The notes under the pieces are model-generated. The model was not told the DNA's origin, searched no databases, and saw only the letters and a program-made list of their open reading frames with translations. Both the position numbers and the translations under genes were made by a program. This document shows, piece after piece, positions 1 through 6,765 of a stretch of DNA of 7,231 nucleotides. Positions within the stretch are counted from its first letter, which is position 1; every line of letters starts with the position of its first letter. The DNA is from Flavobacterium sp. (GTDB taxonomy: Bacteria > Bacteroidota > Bacteroidia > Flavobacteriales > Flavobacteriaceae), in NCBI GenBank assembly GCA_030150335.1, contig JASLGC010000296.1, positions 1 to 7,231 of the forward strand, in the 5' to 3' direction.

Positions 1-305
1 TCGAAGAAAACTTCTCCACTATTCTTATCCGTAAAATCAAAAACACCTTTATTGGTTAAGTCATCATAAAAGTAAACTTGACCATTATTGTAAAAACCTT
101 TTAAATCCTTTGAATCGTTACTTTCAATAGCCTCATTTTCAAAATGCCCCTTGACACCAAGTTCTGTTCCTTTTTCAACAAAAAAATCTCCTTTGTTATA
201 AACGATATTTTCTTCTTGCTTTATTTCTTGCGCAAAGGTGACTCCCGTTGCTGTCAAAAACAACAATGGCAATACACCTTTTACATTTGTAATTTTTTTC
301 TTCAT
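1..305 (-). CDS. N-terminal part of a third secreted cargo-type protein (paralogue, cut by window edge)
   Basis: This reading frame is open from ATG at 305 to the window edge, giving 101 codons of an incomplete protein. It starts MKKKITNVKGVLPLLFLT and ends its signal peptide at VTFA|QE, an export signal cleaved by signal peptidase I. The next part follows the N-terminal plan of the two complete type B proteins in this window: an N-K-G motif, then G-H-F-E-N, then FYNNGQVYFYDDLTNKG and FDFTD, then GEVFF. The match to the protein at 728-2008 is close (KNDGEVYFLSDFKNEG, FIFSD, GKVFF). By inference it should end in a type B T9SS sorting domain outside the window. An in-frame ATG at 314 would add Met-Ile-Ser; the start at 305 is preferred because it places the basic K-K-K at the N-terminus. 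A good promoter lies just upstream. The function of the mature protein is unknown. Confidence 0.85.
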   Translation of the reverse strand, partial: MKKKITNVKGVLPLLFLTATGVTFAQEIKQEENIVYNKGDFFVEKGTELGVKGHFENEAIESNDSKDLKGFYNNGQVYFYDDLTNKGVFDFTDKNSGEVFF

Positions 306-348
306 AGATATCATTTTTTTTCAACTTTTCTTTTCACACTTAATAACA

Positions 349-376
349 CAAAATTAGTAAAATAATAAAAAAACAA
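349..376 (-). promoter_or_regulatory. Bacteroidota sigma-A type promoter for the third cargo gene
   Basis: On the minus strand TTG (376-374) is followed, after 17 bases, by TAATTTTG (356-349). This matches the Bacteroidota consensus of a TTG element near -33 and TAnnTTTG near -7, whose spacing is usually about 17-23 bases. Transcription would start near 342-343, leaving a 5' leader of about 37 bases before the ATG at 305, or about 28 before the alternative ATG at 314. It is the only exact TAnnTTTG match found in the three intergenic regions, and it is well placed. Confidence 0.6.
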
Positions 377-493
377 CTAATTTATGTTAAGTATTATATT
401 AATGATAAAGAAATGAGTTAAAAATAAGAATCTATATTTGATTTTTTGGTTATTTTTACAAATAATAACAGATTTACCTATAATATTATAAAA

Positions 494-522
494 AAAAAAT
501 TCTAAGAAACTCAGAATTTTTT
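494..522 (-). terminator. Intrinsic terminator downstream of the second cargo gene
   Basis: A 10-bp stem (494-503 with 513-522) is extended inside by one mismatch and two more pairs, closing on an AAA/TTT loop. Read on the minus strand it runs into ten consecutive T residues (499-490). It lies 205 bases after the stop of the second cargo gene, which is rather far. The plus-strand side ends in six T residues, so it could work in both directions, but no plus-strand gene precedes it. The stem is mostly A-T, which lowers confidence. Confidence 0.55.
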
Positions 523-727
523 CCATTACGTTTAAAACTAACACCATAAAACTCGTTTACAGCCTATTATATTTTTCTCACAACTAAAGAGAAATAATTT
601 TAAACAATACATTATTAACTAATTACAATAAAACATTTTAATGTCTTAAACTAATAAGTTATATAAAAACAATACCCCAAGAATTTAAAGTTCTTAATTA
701 AATAGCATCAACTACACAGATCTACAA

Positions 728-2008
728 TTAATTAGTATCCAAATGTAGATAACCTGCCTTCTTAATCCATTCAGATTTACCGTCTTTTTTAAACTCATAG
801 CGAACAACATAATAATAAGTACCCGATGGTAGTTTACCATTTCCTACAACACCCTTACCTGTCGCATAACCAGTAAATACATTTTCAGAACCATCACCTG
901 CAGGATCATACGTTGATGTATCAAAAACCTTAGCTCCCCAACGGTTAAAAATTTGTACACTATTATTAGGATAACGATATAAATTCTCAATAATAAAGTA
1001 GTCATTCATACCATCCCCATTCGGAGTAACCAAATTATAAATAATAACTTCATCATTGTATTTCTCATCAACTAATCCAAAAGTAAAAATACCTTTTGCA
1101 AATACTTCCACTGGAGTACTAATCATGTTACTACCTACTGAAGGATCTAACTGCCCTGACTCATCTACCCAAATCTTCTCCTTTTCATCCCATCGAACAA
1201 TATGAACTTTTTTATCTCCACTCTCTAAAAAGCTTTTAGGAGTAGTACGCTCATCCAAGCTCAATGACAATATAACATGTCCCTCTTTTACCTCATTGAA
1301 CACTTCCCAATACTCTGCATCATCAATTGCTACAATAGGTCCTTTAGCAGCTAAAGGTCTTCCATTTAATGGATTCTCTTTCACATAAGTTGCTCCAAAC
1401 AAGTCACCTTTATTTTTACTTAACCCTAATGCAATTGGTCTGTGATAATCTTTATCTCCTACAGGCAAAACAATAGCTTCTTTTCCTTCTCTATCAGCCC
1501 TACCCACAACGTGACTTTTATCACTTGCACCCTCTATTTTAGAACCATCTAAAAAAGTAATACTACTCTCTACCTCACCACTCACAACTACATTACCTCT
1601 TTCAAAACTTGCTGCTCCTGCAATACTAATATCCTTTTGAAGATCTATCTCTTTGGTATCAAAGCTCACATCATTGAAACTCGTATATAAATCACCTCCA
1701 TAAATTGTAATCTTATTATTTTCACCATCAAATTGTTTAAAAAACACTTTTCCACTTTTCAGAGCATCGGAAAAAATAAAGTCTCCTTCATTTTTAAAAT
1801 CACTAAGGAAGTAAACCTCTCCATCGTTTTTAAAAGTACCTGCTTCACTATTTTGAAACATCCCTTGAGTCAATACCTCTGTATCAGGGCTAACAAAAAT
1901 CAATCCCTCGTTATGAAATATCGGTGCCTCTTGTGCGTAGCCCATTCCAATAGAACCAAGTATTAAACTTGCTATAAATGTACTTTTATATATTTTCCCT
2001 CGAATCAT
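728..2008 (-). CDS. Secreted protein with type B T9SS (gliding-motility) C-terminal sorting domain, second paralogue
   Basis: The 426-residue protein has a signal peptide (1-25, cut at GYA|QE), a cargo region of no recognised family, and a type B T9SS sorting domain from about 319 to the end. The sorting domain shows YNLVTPNGDGMNDYF (about 324-338), YPNN, NRWG (355-358), LPSGTYYY and the terminal GYLHLDTN. Such domains send proteins through the outer membrane by the T9SS and onto the cell surface or into the medium, normally with help from a PorP/SprF protein. The cargo region has an N-terminal module (KNDGEVYF, FKNEG), a middle module with DKSH (163-166) and PVGD (182-185), and a third with EYW (232-234), LDERTTP (251-257) and HIVRWD (269-274). 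All recur in the protein at 5418-6749, so the two are paralogues. No catalytic motif is visible. It is followed by its own terminator and preceded by a long gap, so it is probably monocistronic. Confidence 0.92.
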   Translation of the reverse strand: MIRGKIYKSTFIASLILGSIGMGYAQEAPIFHNEGLIFVSPDTEVLTQGMFQNSEAGTFKNDGEVYFLSDFKNEGDFIFSDALKSGKVFFKQFDGENNKITIYGGDLYTSFNDVSFDTKEIDLQKDISIAGAASFERGNVVVSGEVESSITFLDGSKIEGASDKSHVVGRADREGKEAIVLPVGDKDYHRPIALGLSKNKGDLFGATYVKENPLNGRPLAAKGPIVAIDDAEYWEVFNEVKEGHVILSLSLDERTTPKSFLESGDKKVHIVRWDEKEKIWVDESGQLDPSVGSNMISTPVEVFAKGIFTFGLVDEKYNDEVIIYNLVTPNGDGMNDYFIIENLYRYPNNSVQIFNRWGAKVFDTSTYDPAGDGSENVFTGYATGKGVVGNGKLPSGTYYYVVRYEFKKDGKSEWIKKAGYLHLDTN

Positions 2009-2339
2009 AACATTTCTGCTTTTAAATCAATTTATAAATAACTAAACATAACTACTATCTTAAAACAGCTTAACTAACAACTTCATAGTACTTAATCAAG
2101 TAAAATTACTACATTAATTATAACTAAAAAACAATTTTTAACACAAAAAACGCAACATAGCAGACAATTAACATCTATTACTTCAACACAACTTCAATCA
2201 TTATTCATAAATAATTCACAAAATAAATAATACAACTAAACTACCAAGCTACTATATCACAAAATGAGTATGAAAAAGAACTATAAATCACTTCTAACAA
2301 ACAAATAGCCATCTATAAAAAAACTCAAAATCACATAAT
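2009..2339. other. Intergenic leader region of the second cargo gene
   Basis: About 330 bases of very A/T-rich DNA lie between the strong terminator at 2340-2369 and the second cargo gene. No open frame on either strand looks like a gene, and there is no clear hairpin or direct repeat. The region should hold the promoter of the second cargo gene, but no exact TAnnTTTG box is present. The best candidate is at 2219-2247. The ATG at 2008 has no Shine-Dalgarno sequence, as is usual in this phylum. Confidence 0.6.
2219..2247 (-). promoter_or_regulatory. Weak candidate promoter for the second cargo gene
   Basis: On the minus strand TTG (2247-2245) is followed after 18 bases by TTATTTTG (2226-2219), which differs from TAnnTTTG at one defined position. 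Transcription would start near 2212, leaving a leader of about 200 bases. In DNA this rich in A and T a one-mismatch match can arise by chance, so this is only a suggestion. Confidence 0.25.
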
Positions 2340-2369
2340 AAAAAAGGGCTGTCTAAAATAGACAGCCCC
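2340..2369 (-). terminator. Strong intrinsic terminator of the cargo-PorP-OmpA operon
   Basis: A perfect 10-bp stem, GGGCTGTCTA (2346-2355) with TAGACAGCCC (2359-2368), closes on a three-base loop. On the minus strand it is followed by six T residues (2345-2340), so it has the full form of a rho-independent terminator. It lies 112 bases after the stop of the OmpA-family gene and is the second of two terminator-like hairpins there. Confidence 0.85.
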
Positions 2370-2419
2370 TCTTCTTTTGGCTAAGTACTGCAATTTTACA
2401 TCCTACAGCGGATGGGTCG

Positions 2420-2448
2420 AAAAAAAATTGTTCTGTTGCTCTGAACAA
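2420..2448 (-). terminator. First, weaker intrinsic terminator of the operon
   Basis: On the minus strand a 6-bp stem, TTGTTC (2448-2443) with GAACAA (2433-2428), has a nine-base loop and runs directly into eight T residues (2427-2420). It begins 33 bases after the stop at 2482. The stem is short with a large loop, so read-through to the stronger hairpin at 2340-2369 is likely. Confidence 0.5.
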
Positions 2449-2481
2449 ATATTTATAAATGTTTCATTTAAAAGAAACAGA

Positions 2482-4455
2482 TTATAGTTCCAATACTATA
2501 AATTCACTACGACGGTTTAACTGATGCTCTTCTACAGAACACGGTACTCCGTTACTACAATGGTTCAATAACTGTGTTTCACCGTAACCTTTTCCAGAAA
2601 CTCTACTTGGATCAATACCTTGCTTCACAATCCAAGCAATAGTAGATTTAGCTCTTCTATCAGATAATCCTAAGTTGTAGCTATCATTACCTCTACTATC
2701 CGTATGTGAACGAACGTCAATCTTCATATCTGGGTACTCTTTCAATACCTCTACAATTTTTATTAATTCAACTGCAGCGTCAGGACGGATATTAGACTTA
2801 TCAAAATCAAAATAGATAGGTTCTAATTTTAACTTCTTGAATAAATCATCATTAACTTCAATTGGCTTTTCAGTTTTCTCTAAAGCGATGTCTTGTTTAA
2901 AAACCCCACCTGGATTAAAGTCTAACTGAACAATTACCTCTTCTGTATTATACTCAGGAGCTTCAGCTTTCAAGCGGTATTTAATACCACAATCTACTTC
3001 TTCTACCTTGTAATACCCTTGTTCATCAGTAATGATTTCTCCTACCTTTTTATATGTATTATCAAACACAGTAACTGTTGCATTTGCTAACACCTCTTTC
3101 GTATCCTTGTCAAACACGATACCTTCCAAAAGTTGTCTACAAACTCTTTCCATGAAGAAGTAAATATCATCTCCACCAACACCGTCTGCTCTATTTGAAC
3201 TTACAAATCCTTTTTTAGTTTTATTATCAATGTAGAAAGCAAAATCATCTGTACTACTATTAATAGGAGCTCCCATATTAGTAACCGTTCCAAAACTTCC
3301 ATCCACATTAATCTTCGTTACAAAAACATCTAACCCTCCTAATCCTGGATGACCATCAGATGAGAAAAACAAGAAGTTATCTTTAGAAATAAAAGGGAAC
3401 GTCTCTCTACCAGAAGTATTAACTTTATTACCTACATTTTCAACATTTCCATAACCTCCTGTTGGATAAATAGAAACTCTAAAAATATCAGATTGACCTA
3501 AAGTACCTTCTCTATCAGAAGAAAAATACAACCATTTATCATCTGGTGTCAATGCAGGGTGAGCAGTATTAAAGTTATCTGAGTTAAATGGTAGCTCTTC
3601 AACATTCTCCCATTTCCCTTCTTCAGACAAAGTCGCTTTATAAATTTTCAATAAAGTATCGCGATCCTTATTTCTTTTCTTTTTTCCTTTTACACTCGTA
3701 TTATTACGAGTAAAGTACATTGTCTTTCCATCTGCAGTAAACACAGCAGTAGCTTCATTTACCTTACTATCTAATTCCGGTGCAAACTTTTCAGGAGCAT
3801 CAAATGTTCCATCTGTATTAATCGTTGAAGAAAATAAGCTCGTAAAACTTTCATTAGTCCATTCGTGAATTTTTCTTCCTGACTTCCCATCAGTTTCTCT
3901 TGCTGAAGTGAAAATCAATTGATTTCCTAACAACGTAGCTCCATAATCAGAATAGGGTGTATTTACACTAATATTCGTTAATTGGTAACGATTAGAGTTT
4001 GCTTCAATATCTTTTAAGTAACGATCTTTTTGTTCCTCAAATAATTTAGCACGAGAATCAGAACTTTCTAATTCAGCAAACTTCTCCATCATTTGCTTCG
4101 AATAGTCATAATCTTCTACAGCTTTCAAAGTTTGTGCGTATCTATAATAGTACTCAGAAGATATTGTACTTAAATCTTTCTTTTCATATTCGCTATTAAA
4201 CAAATCGCTATACCATTTGTTCGCTTCCACCAACTTACCATTAAAATAGTAAGCATCCGCAAGCTTTTGAAGCATTGAAGCATTTGTATATCCTTTATTA
4301 GCAATACGCTCATAAATTTTAATAGCATCTACATAAGCAAGCTTATCGTATTCCTTTTCAGCTTTTTTCTCTGCTACTTTCTGAGCGTATCCCTGGATAC
4401 CAGCTCCTACAAGCATCATTGCAAATAAGCCTATTTTAATTAACTGTTTTCTCAT
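2482..4455 (-). CDS. PorE-like OmpA-family protein (TPR, PD40 beta-propeller, carboxypeptidase-regulatory and OmpA domains)
   Basis: This 657-residue periplasmic protein probably links a T9SS outer-membrane component to the cell wall. It has a signal peptide (1-24, GYA|QK) without a lipobox cysteine. A helical TPR region follows (about 26-150; KLAYVDAIKIYERIANKG, KLADAYYFNGKLVEANKWY). A PD40 beta-propeller follows at about 165-435, with five blade signatures: LIFTSAR, ADGKTMYFTRN, PDDKWLYFSSDRE, KDNFLFFSSDGHPGLGGLDVF-type, and FVSSNRADGVGGDDIYFF. A carboxypeptidase-regulatory beta-sandwich (about 441-525; LEGIVFDKDTKEVLANATV) and an OmpA peptidoglycan-binding domain (about 545-657) complete it. 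The OmpA domain keeps the ligand Asp in HTDSRG (584-589) and Arg in LSDRRA (597-602), plus C633/C639, a likely disulphide. The same domain order is known in PorE of the Porphyromonas gingivalis T9SS. The gene starts 12 bases after the PorP/SprF gene, so co-transcription is nearly certain. Whether it is the main PorE or a cassette-specific paralogue cannot be told here. Confidence 0.93.
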   Translation of the reverse strand: MRKQLIKIGLFAMMLVGAGIQGYAQKVAEKKAEKEYDKLAYVDAIKIYERIANKGYTNASMLQKLADAYYFNGKLVEANKWYSDLFNSEYEKKDLSTISSEYYYRYAQTLKAVEDYDYSKQMMEKFAELESSDSRAKLFEEQKDRYLKDIEANSNRYQLTNISVNTPYSDYGATLLGNQLIFTSARETDGKSGRKIHEWTNESFTSLFSSTINTDGTFDAPEKFAPELDSKVNEATAVFTADGKTMYFTRNNTSVKGKKKRNKDRDTLLKIYKATLSEEGKWENVEELPFNSDNFNTAHPALTPDDKWLYFSSDREGTLGQSDIFRVSIYPTGGYGNVENVGNKVNTSGRETFPFISKDNFLFFSSDGHPGLGGLDVFVTKINVDGSFGTVTNMGAPINSSTDDFAFYIDNKTKKGFVSSNRADGVGGDDIYFFMERVCRQLLEGIVFDKDTKEVLANATVTVFDNTYKKVGEIITDEQGYYKVEEVDCGIKYRLKAEAPEYNTEEVIVQLDFNPGGVFKQDIALEKTEKPIEVNDDLFKKLKLEPIYFDFDKSNIRPDAAVELIKIVEVLKEYPDMKIDVRSHTDSRGNDSYNLGLSDRRAKSTIAWIVKQGIDPSRVSGKGYGETQLLNHCSNGVPCSVEEHQLNRRSEFIVLEL

Positions 4456-4467
4456 ACTTTTTATCTA

Positions 4468-5400
4468 TTAGAAGAATCTTGGTGTATTAATTCTACCGCC
4501 GCGTTTAAACAAGTCAAAACGCAAGAAGATCTCATGTGACCCCGAATTATGATTTGCTAATTTAGTGGTTTCTGCGTCATAAGCATAACCGATGAACAAA
4601 TTTTCGTTAATTTGGAATCCTGCTAATCCACTTATTGATGCATCCCAACGATACGCTGCTCCAATTGTAAACTTCTCTACGATCAAGAAGTTTGCTGTTA
4701 AATCCACTTGCAACGGCGCTCCTTCAATCGCTTTAGCTAAGAAAGCGGGTTTAAATTTCAAATCTCTACTTAAATCAAATACATATCCCCCCATTAAATA
4801 ATAATTTGCCTTCTGACGCATAGTCTTAACTTCATTATCATCATAACGATCAGTAGTCAAAAAGTTAGGAATAGAAAAACCTAAATAAGCTTTGTCTGAA
4901 TATAAATATACCCCAGCTCCAAGGTTTGGCGAAAACTTATTATTAATATTTGTTTCAGAAACTGGATCTAATGGATTATAAATGTTCAATTTAGTATAGT
5001 CAACATCTAATAAATTAGCTGTTCCCTTTAAACCGAATGCCAATTTATAATCAACATTTAAATCAACAGCATAAGATAAGTCAACCGAAATATTATTCTC
5101 TGCCATTGCTCCTAATTGATCATTAGTAAAGTTTACCCCTAAACCTAAACCACTATCCCCTAAAGGTGTGCTTACAGAAACATTAGCCGTTTTTGGCGCT
5201 CCATCTAATCCTACCCATTGCGTTCTGTACATTCCAAATACGCTAAGCACTCCTCTTGACCCAGCATAAGCAGGGTTCACATTATTTGTATTATACATAT
5301 ACTGTGTAAACTGAGGATCTTGTTGCGCTTGCATTTGAGTGAAACAGCCTAACGCAAGTAGGCTAATTCCAATCTTTTTTATTTTTTGTTGAATACTCAT
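4468..5400 (-). CDS. PorP/SprF family type IX secretion outer-membrane protein
   Basis: This 310-residue outer-membrane beta-barrel protein belongs to the PorP/SprF family, whose members help type B sorting-domain proteins through the T9SS. The signal peptide ends at MQA|QQ (residue 25). The family hallmark QDPQFTQYMYNTNNVNPAYAGSRG-type start covers 27-50. Other family motifs in order are YRTQWVGLDGAPKT (58-71), GVNFTNDQLG (88-97), SPNLGAGVYLYS (157-168), YLMGGYVFDLS (201-211), GAPLQVDLTANFL (227-239), a tract ending in GSHEIFLRF (287-295) and the terminal PRFF. The many alternating hydrophobic strands fit a barrel, and the length is normal for the family. It lies 17 bases after a type B cargo gene and 12 before a PorE-like gene, the usual arrangement of a cognate transporter. 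PorP and PorE are reported partners in P. gingivalis. It is probably a cassette-specific paralogue, because flavobacteria usually carry several; that is inference. Confidence 0.95.
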   Translation of the reverse strand: MSIQQKIKKIGISLLALGCFTQMQAQQDPQFTQYMYNTNNVNPAYAGSRGVLSVFGMYRTQWVGLDGAPKTANVSVSTPLGDSGLGLGVNFTNDQLGAMAENNISVDLSYAVDLNVDYKLAFGLKGTANLLDVDYTKLNIYNPLDPVSETNINNKFSPNLGAGVYLYSDKAYLGFSIPNFLTTDRYDDNEVKTMRQKANYYLMGGYVFDLSRDLKFKPAFLAKAIEGAPLQVDLTANFLIVEKFTIGAAYRWDASISGLAGFQINENLFIGYAYDAETTKLANHNSGSHEIFLRFDLFKRGGRINTPRFF

Positions 5401-5417
5401 ATATTCTATACTATATC

Positions 5418-6749
5418 TTAATTAGTGTCTAAATGTAAGTAACCTGATTTCTTAATCATTCTTGAACCTTCAGCACCTTTATACTCATAGTTCACAATGT
5501 AGAAATAAGTACCTGTAGGTAATTTCTCATTTTTGTTTACTGTAACACGACCTTCTGAATAACCGTTGAATACATTCACTGTACCATTTCCAGCAGGGTC
5601 GTAGTTTTTAGTCTCGTAAACTTTTACCCCCCAACGGTTGTAAATTTCTACTGTATTATTTGGAAACTTATTAATGTTGTCAATGATAAAATAATCATTC
5701 ATTCCATCTCCATCAGGTGTAACTAAATTGTAAATAACAACATCTCCATCTAATAACAAATCTGTTTTAACTGTTCCTAACGTAAAGAATCCATACCCTT
5801 TCACTGTAGAAACTGTTGTAATTTCTTTTTTCTCAAGATCAACAGCACCACCTTCATCTACCCACATTTGTTGTTTTGCATCCCAACGAATAATATGTAA
5901 TTCTTTCTCTGGATTAGTCAACAATTCACTTGGAGTAGTACGTTCATCCCAACTTAACGTCAGCATGATATCATTTTTACTATTGTCATTCCCTTTCTCA
6001 ACAGTCCAATATTCTTGCATGTCAACTAAATTGATAACACCCGATTTAGCATTACGTGCTCTAAAGAAACTCTCAGCATCACTTGTAGAAAACTTTCCTT
6101 CATAAGCATCTCCAACTGCTCCAGGAGCACTAATACGTGCATATCTGTATAGTCCTTCGTCACCTTTTGGAAATTGAAACTCCTCATTACCTATTTTTCC
6201 AACAAATCCTTCAGCATGACTTTTATCTGTAGGGTTATTAGCTTTTGCACCTTTCAAAAAGGTAAGCGCTCCTTTTTCTTGATCAACTTTAATAATACCA
6301 TCTTTAAAATCAACAGTACCATTCACGTCCATCTCTCCTTTAAGATCAAACGCCATTACTTCTGTAGGATTATTTAACTCCACATTGTAAAACTCAGCAA
6401 TTCCAGGTTTCTCTTTTGACGTAGCTTTTGTTGAGATTGTTTGCTTTCCTTTAGCAGGATCTACTGTAGTAAATACAGCTTTAGACTTAGTTCCTTTTGC
6501 GCCTTTATTGTGAGAATAAATATTCTCATTGTGAAAATTACTATAGTAATAAACAGTACCATCGTTATTGACGATACCTTCTCCTATATTTTCAAAATCA
6601 TAAAGAGTTGCCATTACACCTCCATCGGCTACAGACATAACTCCTCTATTAATCATCACTTTATCTTTCTCTGCTTTCTGTGCTATTGCAGCACATGGAA
6701 CGATTAATCCGATTAGAGCAACTGATTTAAATAACTTATTTGATTTCAT
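5418..6749 (-). CDS. Secreted protein with type B T9SS (gliding-motility) C-terminal sorting domain, operon cargo
   Basis: This is the first gene of the operon and the probable cargo of the PorP/SprF protein that follows. The 443-residue product has a signal peptide (1-23, AIA|QK) and a type B T9SS sorting domain from about 335 to the end. That domain shows YNLVTPDGDGMNDYF (340-354), FPNN, NRWG (371-374), KLPTGTYFY and the terminal GYLHLDTN. The cargo part starts with short N-x-G strand motifs (NNDGTVYYYSNF, about 61-72), then a module with DKSHAEGFVGKIG (175-187) and FPKGD (193-197), then EYW (246-248), WDERTTP (267-273) and HIIRWD (285-290). All are shared with the paralogue at 728-2008. 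No enzyme or known adhesin domain is visible, so its surface role is unknown. Cys19 is not a lipobox because proline precedes it. A 13-bp inverted repeat lies in the leader, ending 16 bases before the ATG. Confidence 0.93.
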   Translation of the reverse strand: MKSNKLFKSVALIGLIVPCAAIAQKAEKDKVMINRGVMSVADGGVMATLYDFENIGEGIVNNDGTVYYYSNFHNENIYSHNKGAKGTKSKAVFTTVDPAKGKQTISTKATSKEKPGIAEFYNVELNNPTEVMAFDLKGEMDVNGTVDFKDGIIKVDQEKGALTFLKGAKANNPTDKSHAEGFVGKIGNEEFQFPKGDEGLYRYARISAPGAVGDAYEGKFSTSDAESFFRARNAKSGVINLVDMQEYWTVEKGNDNSKNDIMLTLSWDERTTPSELLTNPEKELHIIRWDAKQQMWVDEGGAVDLEKKEITTVSTVKGYGFFTLGTVKTDLLLDGDVVIYNLVTPDGDGMNDYFIIDNINKFPNNTVEIYNRWGVKVYETKNYDPAGNGTVNVFNGYSEGRVTVNKNEKLPTGTYFYIVNYEYKGAEGSRMIKKSGYLHLDTN

Positions 6750-6765
6750 AACTTCAGTTTTTTAA

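Larger units (their letters stand above)
306..727. other. Intergenic region: terminator of the second cargo gene and promoter of the third
   Basis: This 422-base A/T-rich gap holds no credible gene. The longest minus-strand ATG frame in the part next to the second cargo gene is only about 24 codons, with no support. From right to left it contains a long untranslated stretch after the stop at 728, a hairpin terminator at 494-522, and a Bacteroidota-type promoter at 349-376 for the third cargo gene. The two cargo genes are therefore probably separate transcription units. Confidence 0.7.

Noticed and set aside
144..365. Plus-strand open frame of 73 codons over the start of the third cargo gene
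   Set aside because: It is antisense to a minus-strand gene with a clear signal peptide and paralogues, and its product is a low-complexity Phe/Lys-rich string.
351..383. 7-bp inverted repeat AAATTAG / CTAATTT around the third cargo gene's promoter as an operator
   Set aside because: The arms are short, pure A/T apart from one pair, and 19 bases apart, so chance is sufficient in this composition.
679..695. Small hairpin 33 bases after the stop of the second cargo gene as its terminator
   Set aside because: The stem is about 7 bp, contains a wobble, and is followed by GGGG rather than a T run on the minus strand. The hairpin at 494-522 is a better candidate.
523..727. Short minus-strand frame of about 24 codons after the second cargo gene
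   Set aside because: It has no start context, no homology that I recognise and a length expected by chance.
1733..1966. Plus-strand open frame of 77 codons inside the second cargo gene
   Set aside because: It lies wholly antisense to a supported gene and has no recognisable protein features.
2346..2368. GGGCTGTCTA / TAGACAGCCC as insertion-sequence ends
   Set aside because: The two arms are only three bases apart and followed by a T run on the minus strand, so they form a terminator. No transposase or target-site duplication is present.
4592..4801. Plus-strand open frame of 69 codons inside the PorP/SprF gene
   Set aside because: It is antisense to a strongly supported family member, with no independent start signal or motif.
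6174..6707. Two plus-strand open frames (67 and 88 codons) inside the operon cargo gene
   Set aside because: Both are antisense shadows rich in Phe, Ile and Ser, as expected from reversed A/T-rich coding sequence.
6681..6749. Possible lipobox in the signal peptide of the operon cargo (Cys19)
   Set aside because: The residue before the cysteine is proline, which does not fit a lipobox, and a normal signal peptidase I site (AIA|Q) follows four residues later.
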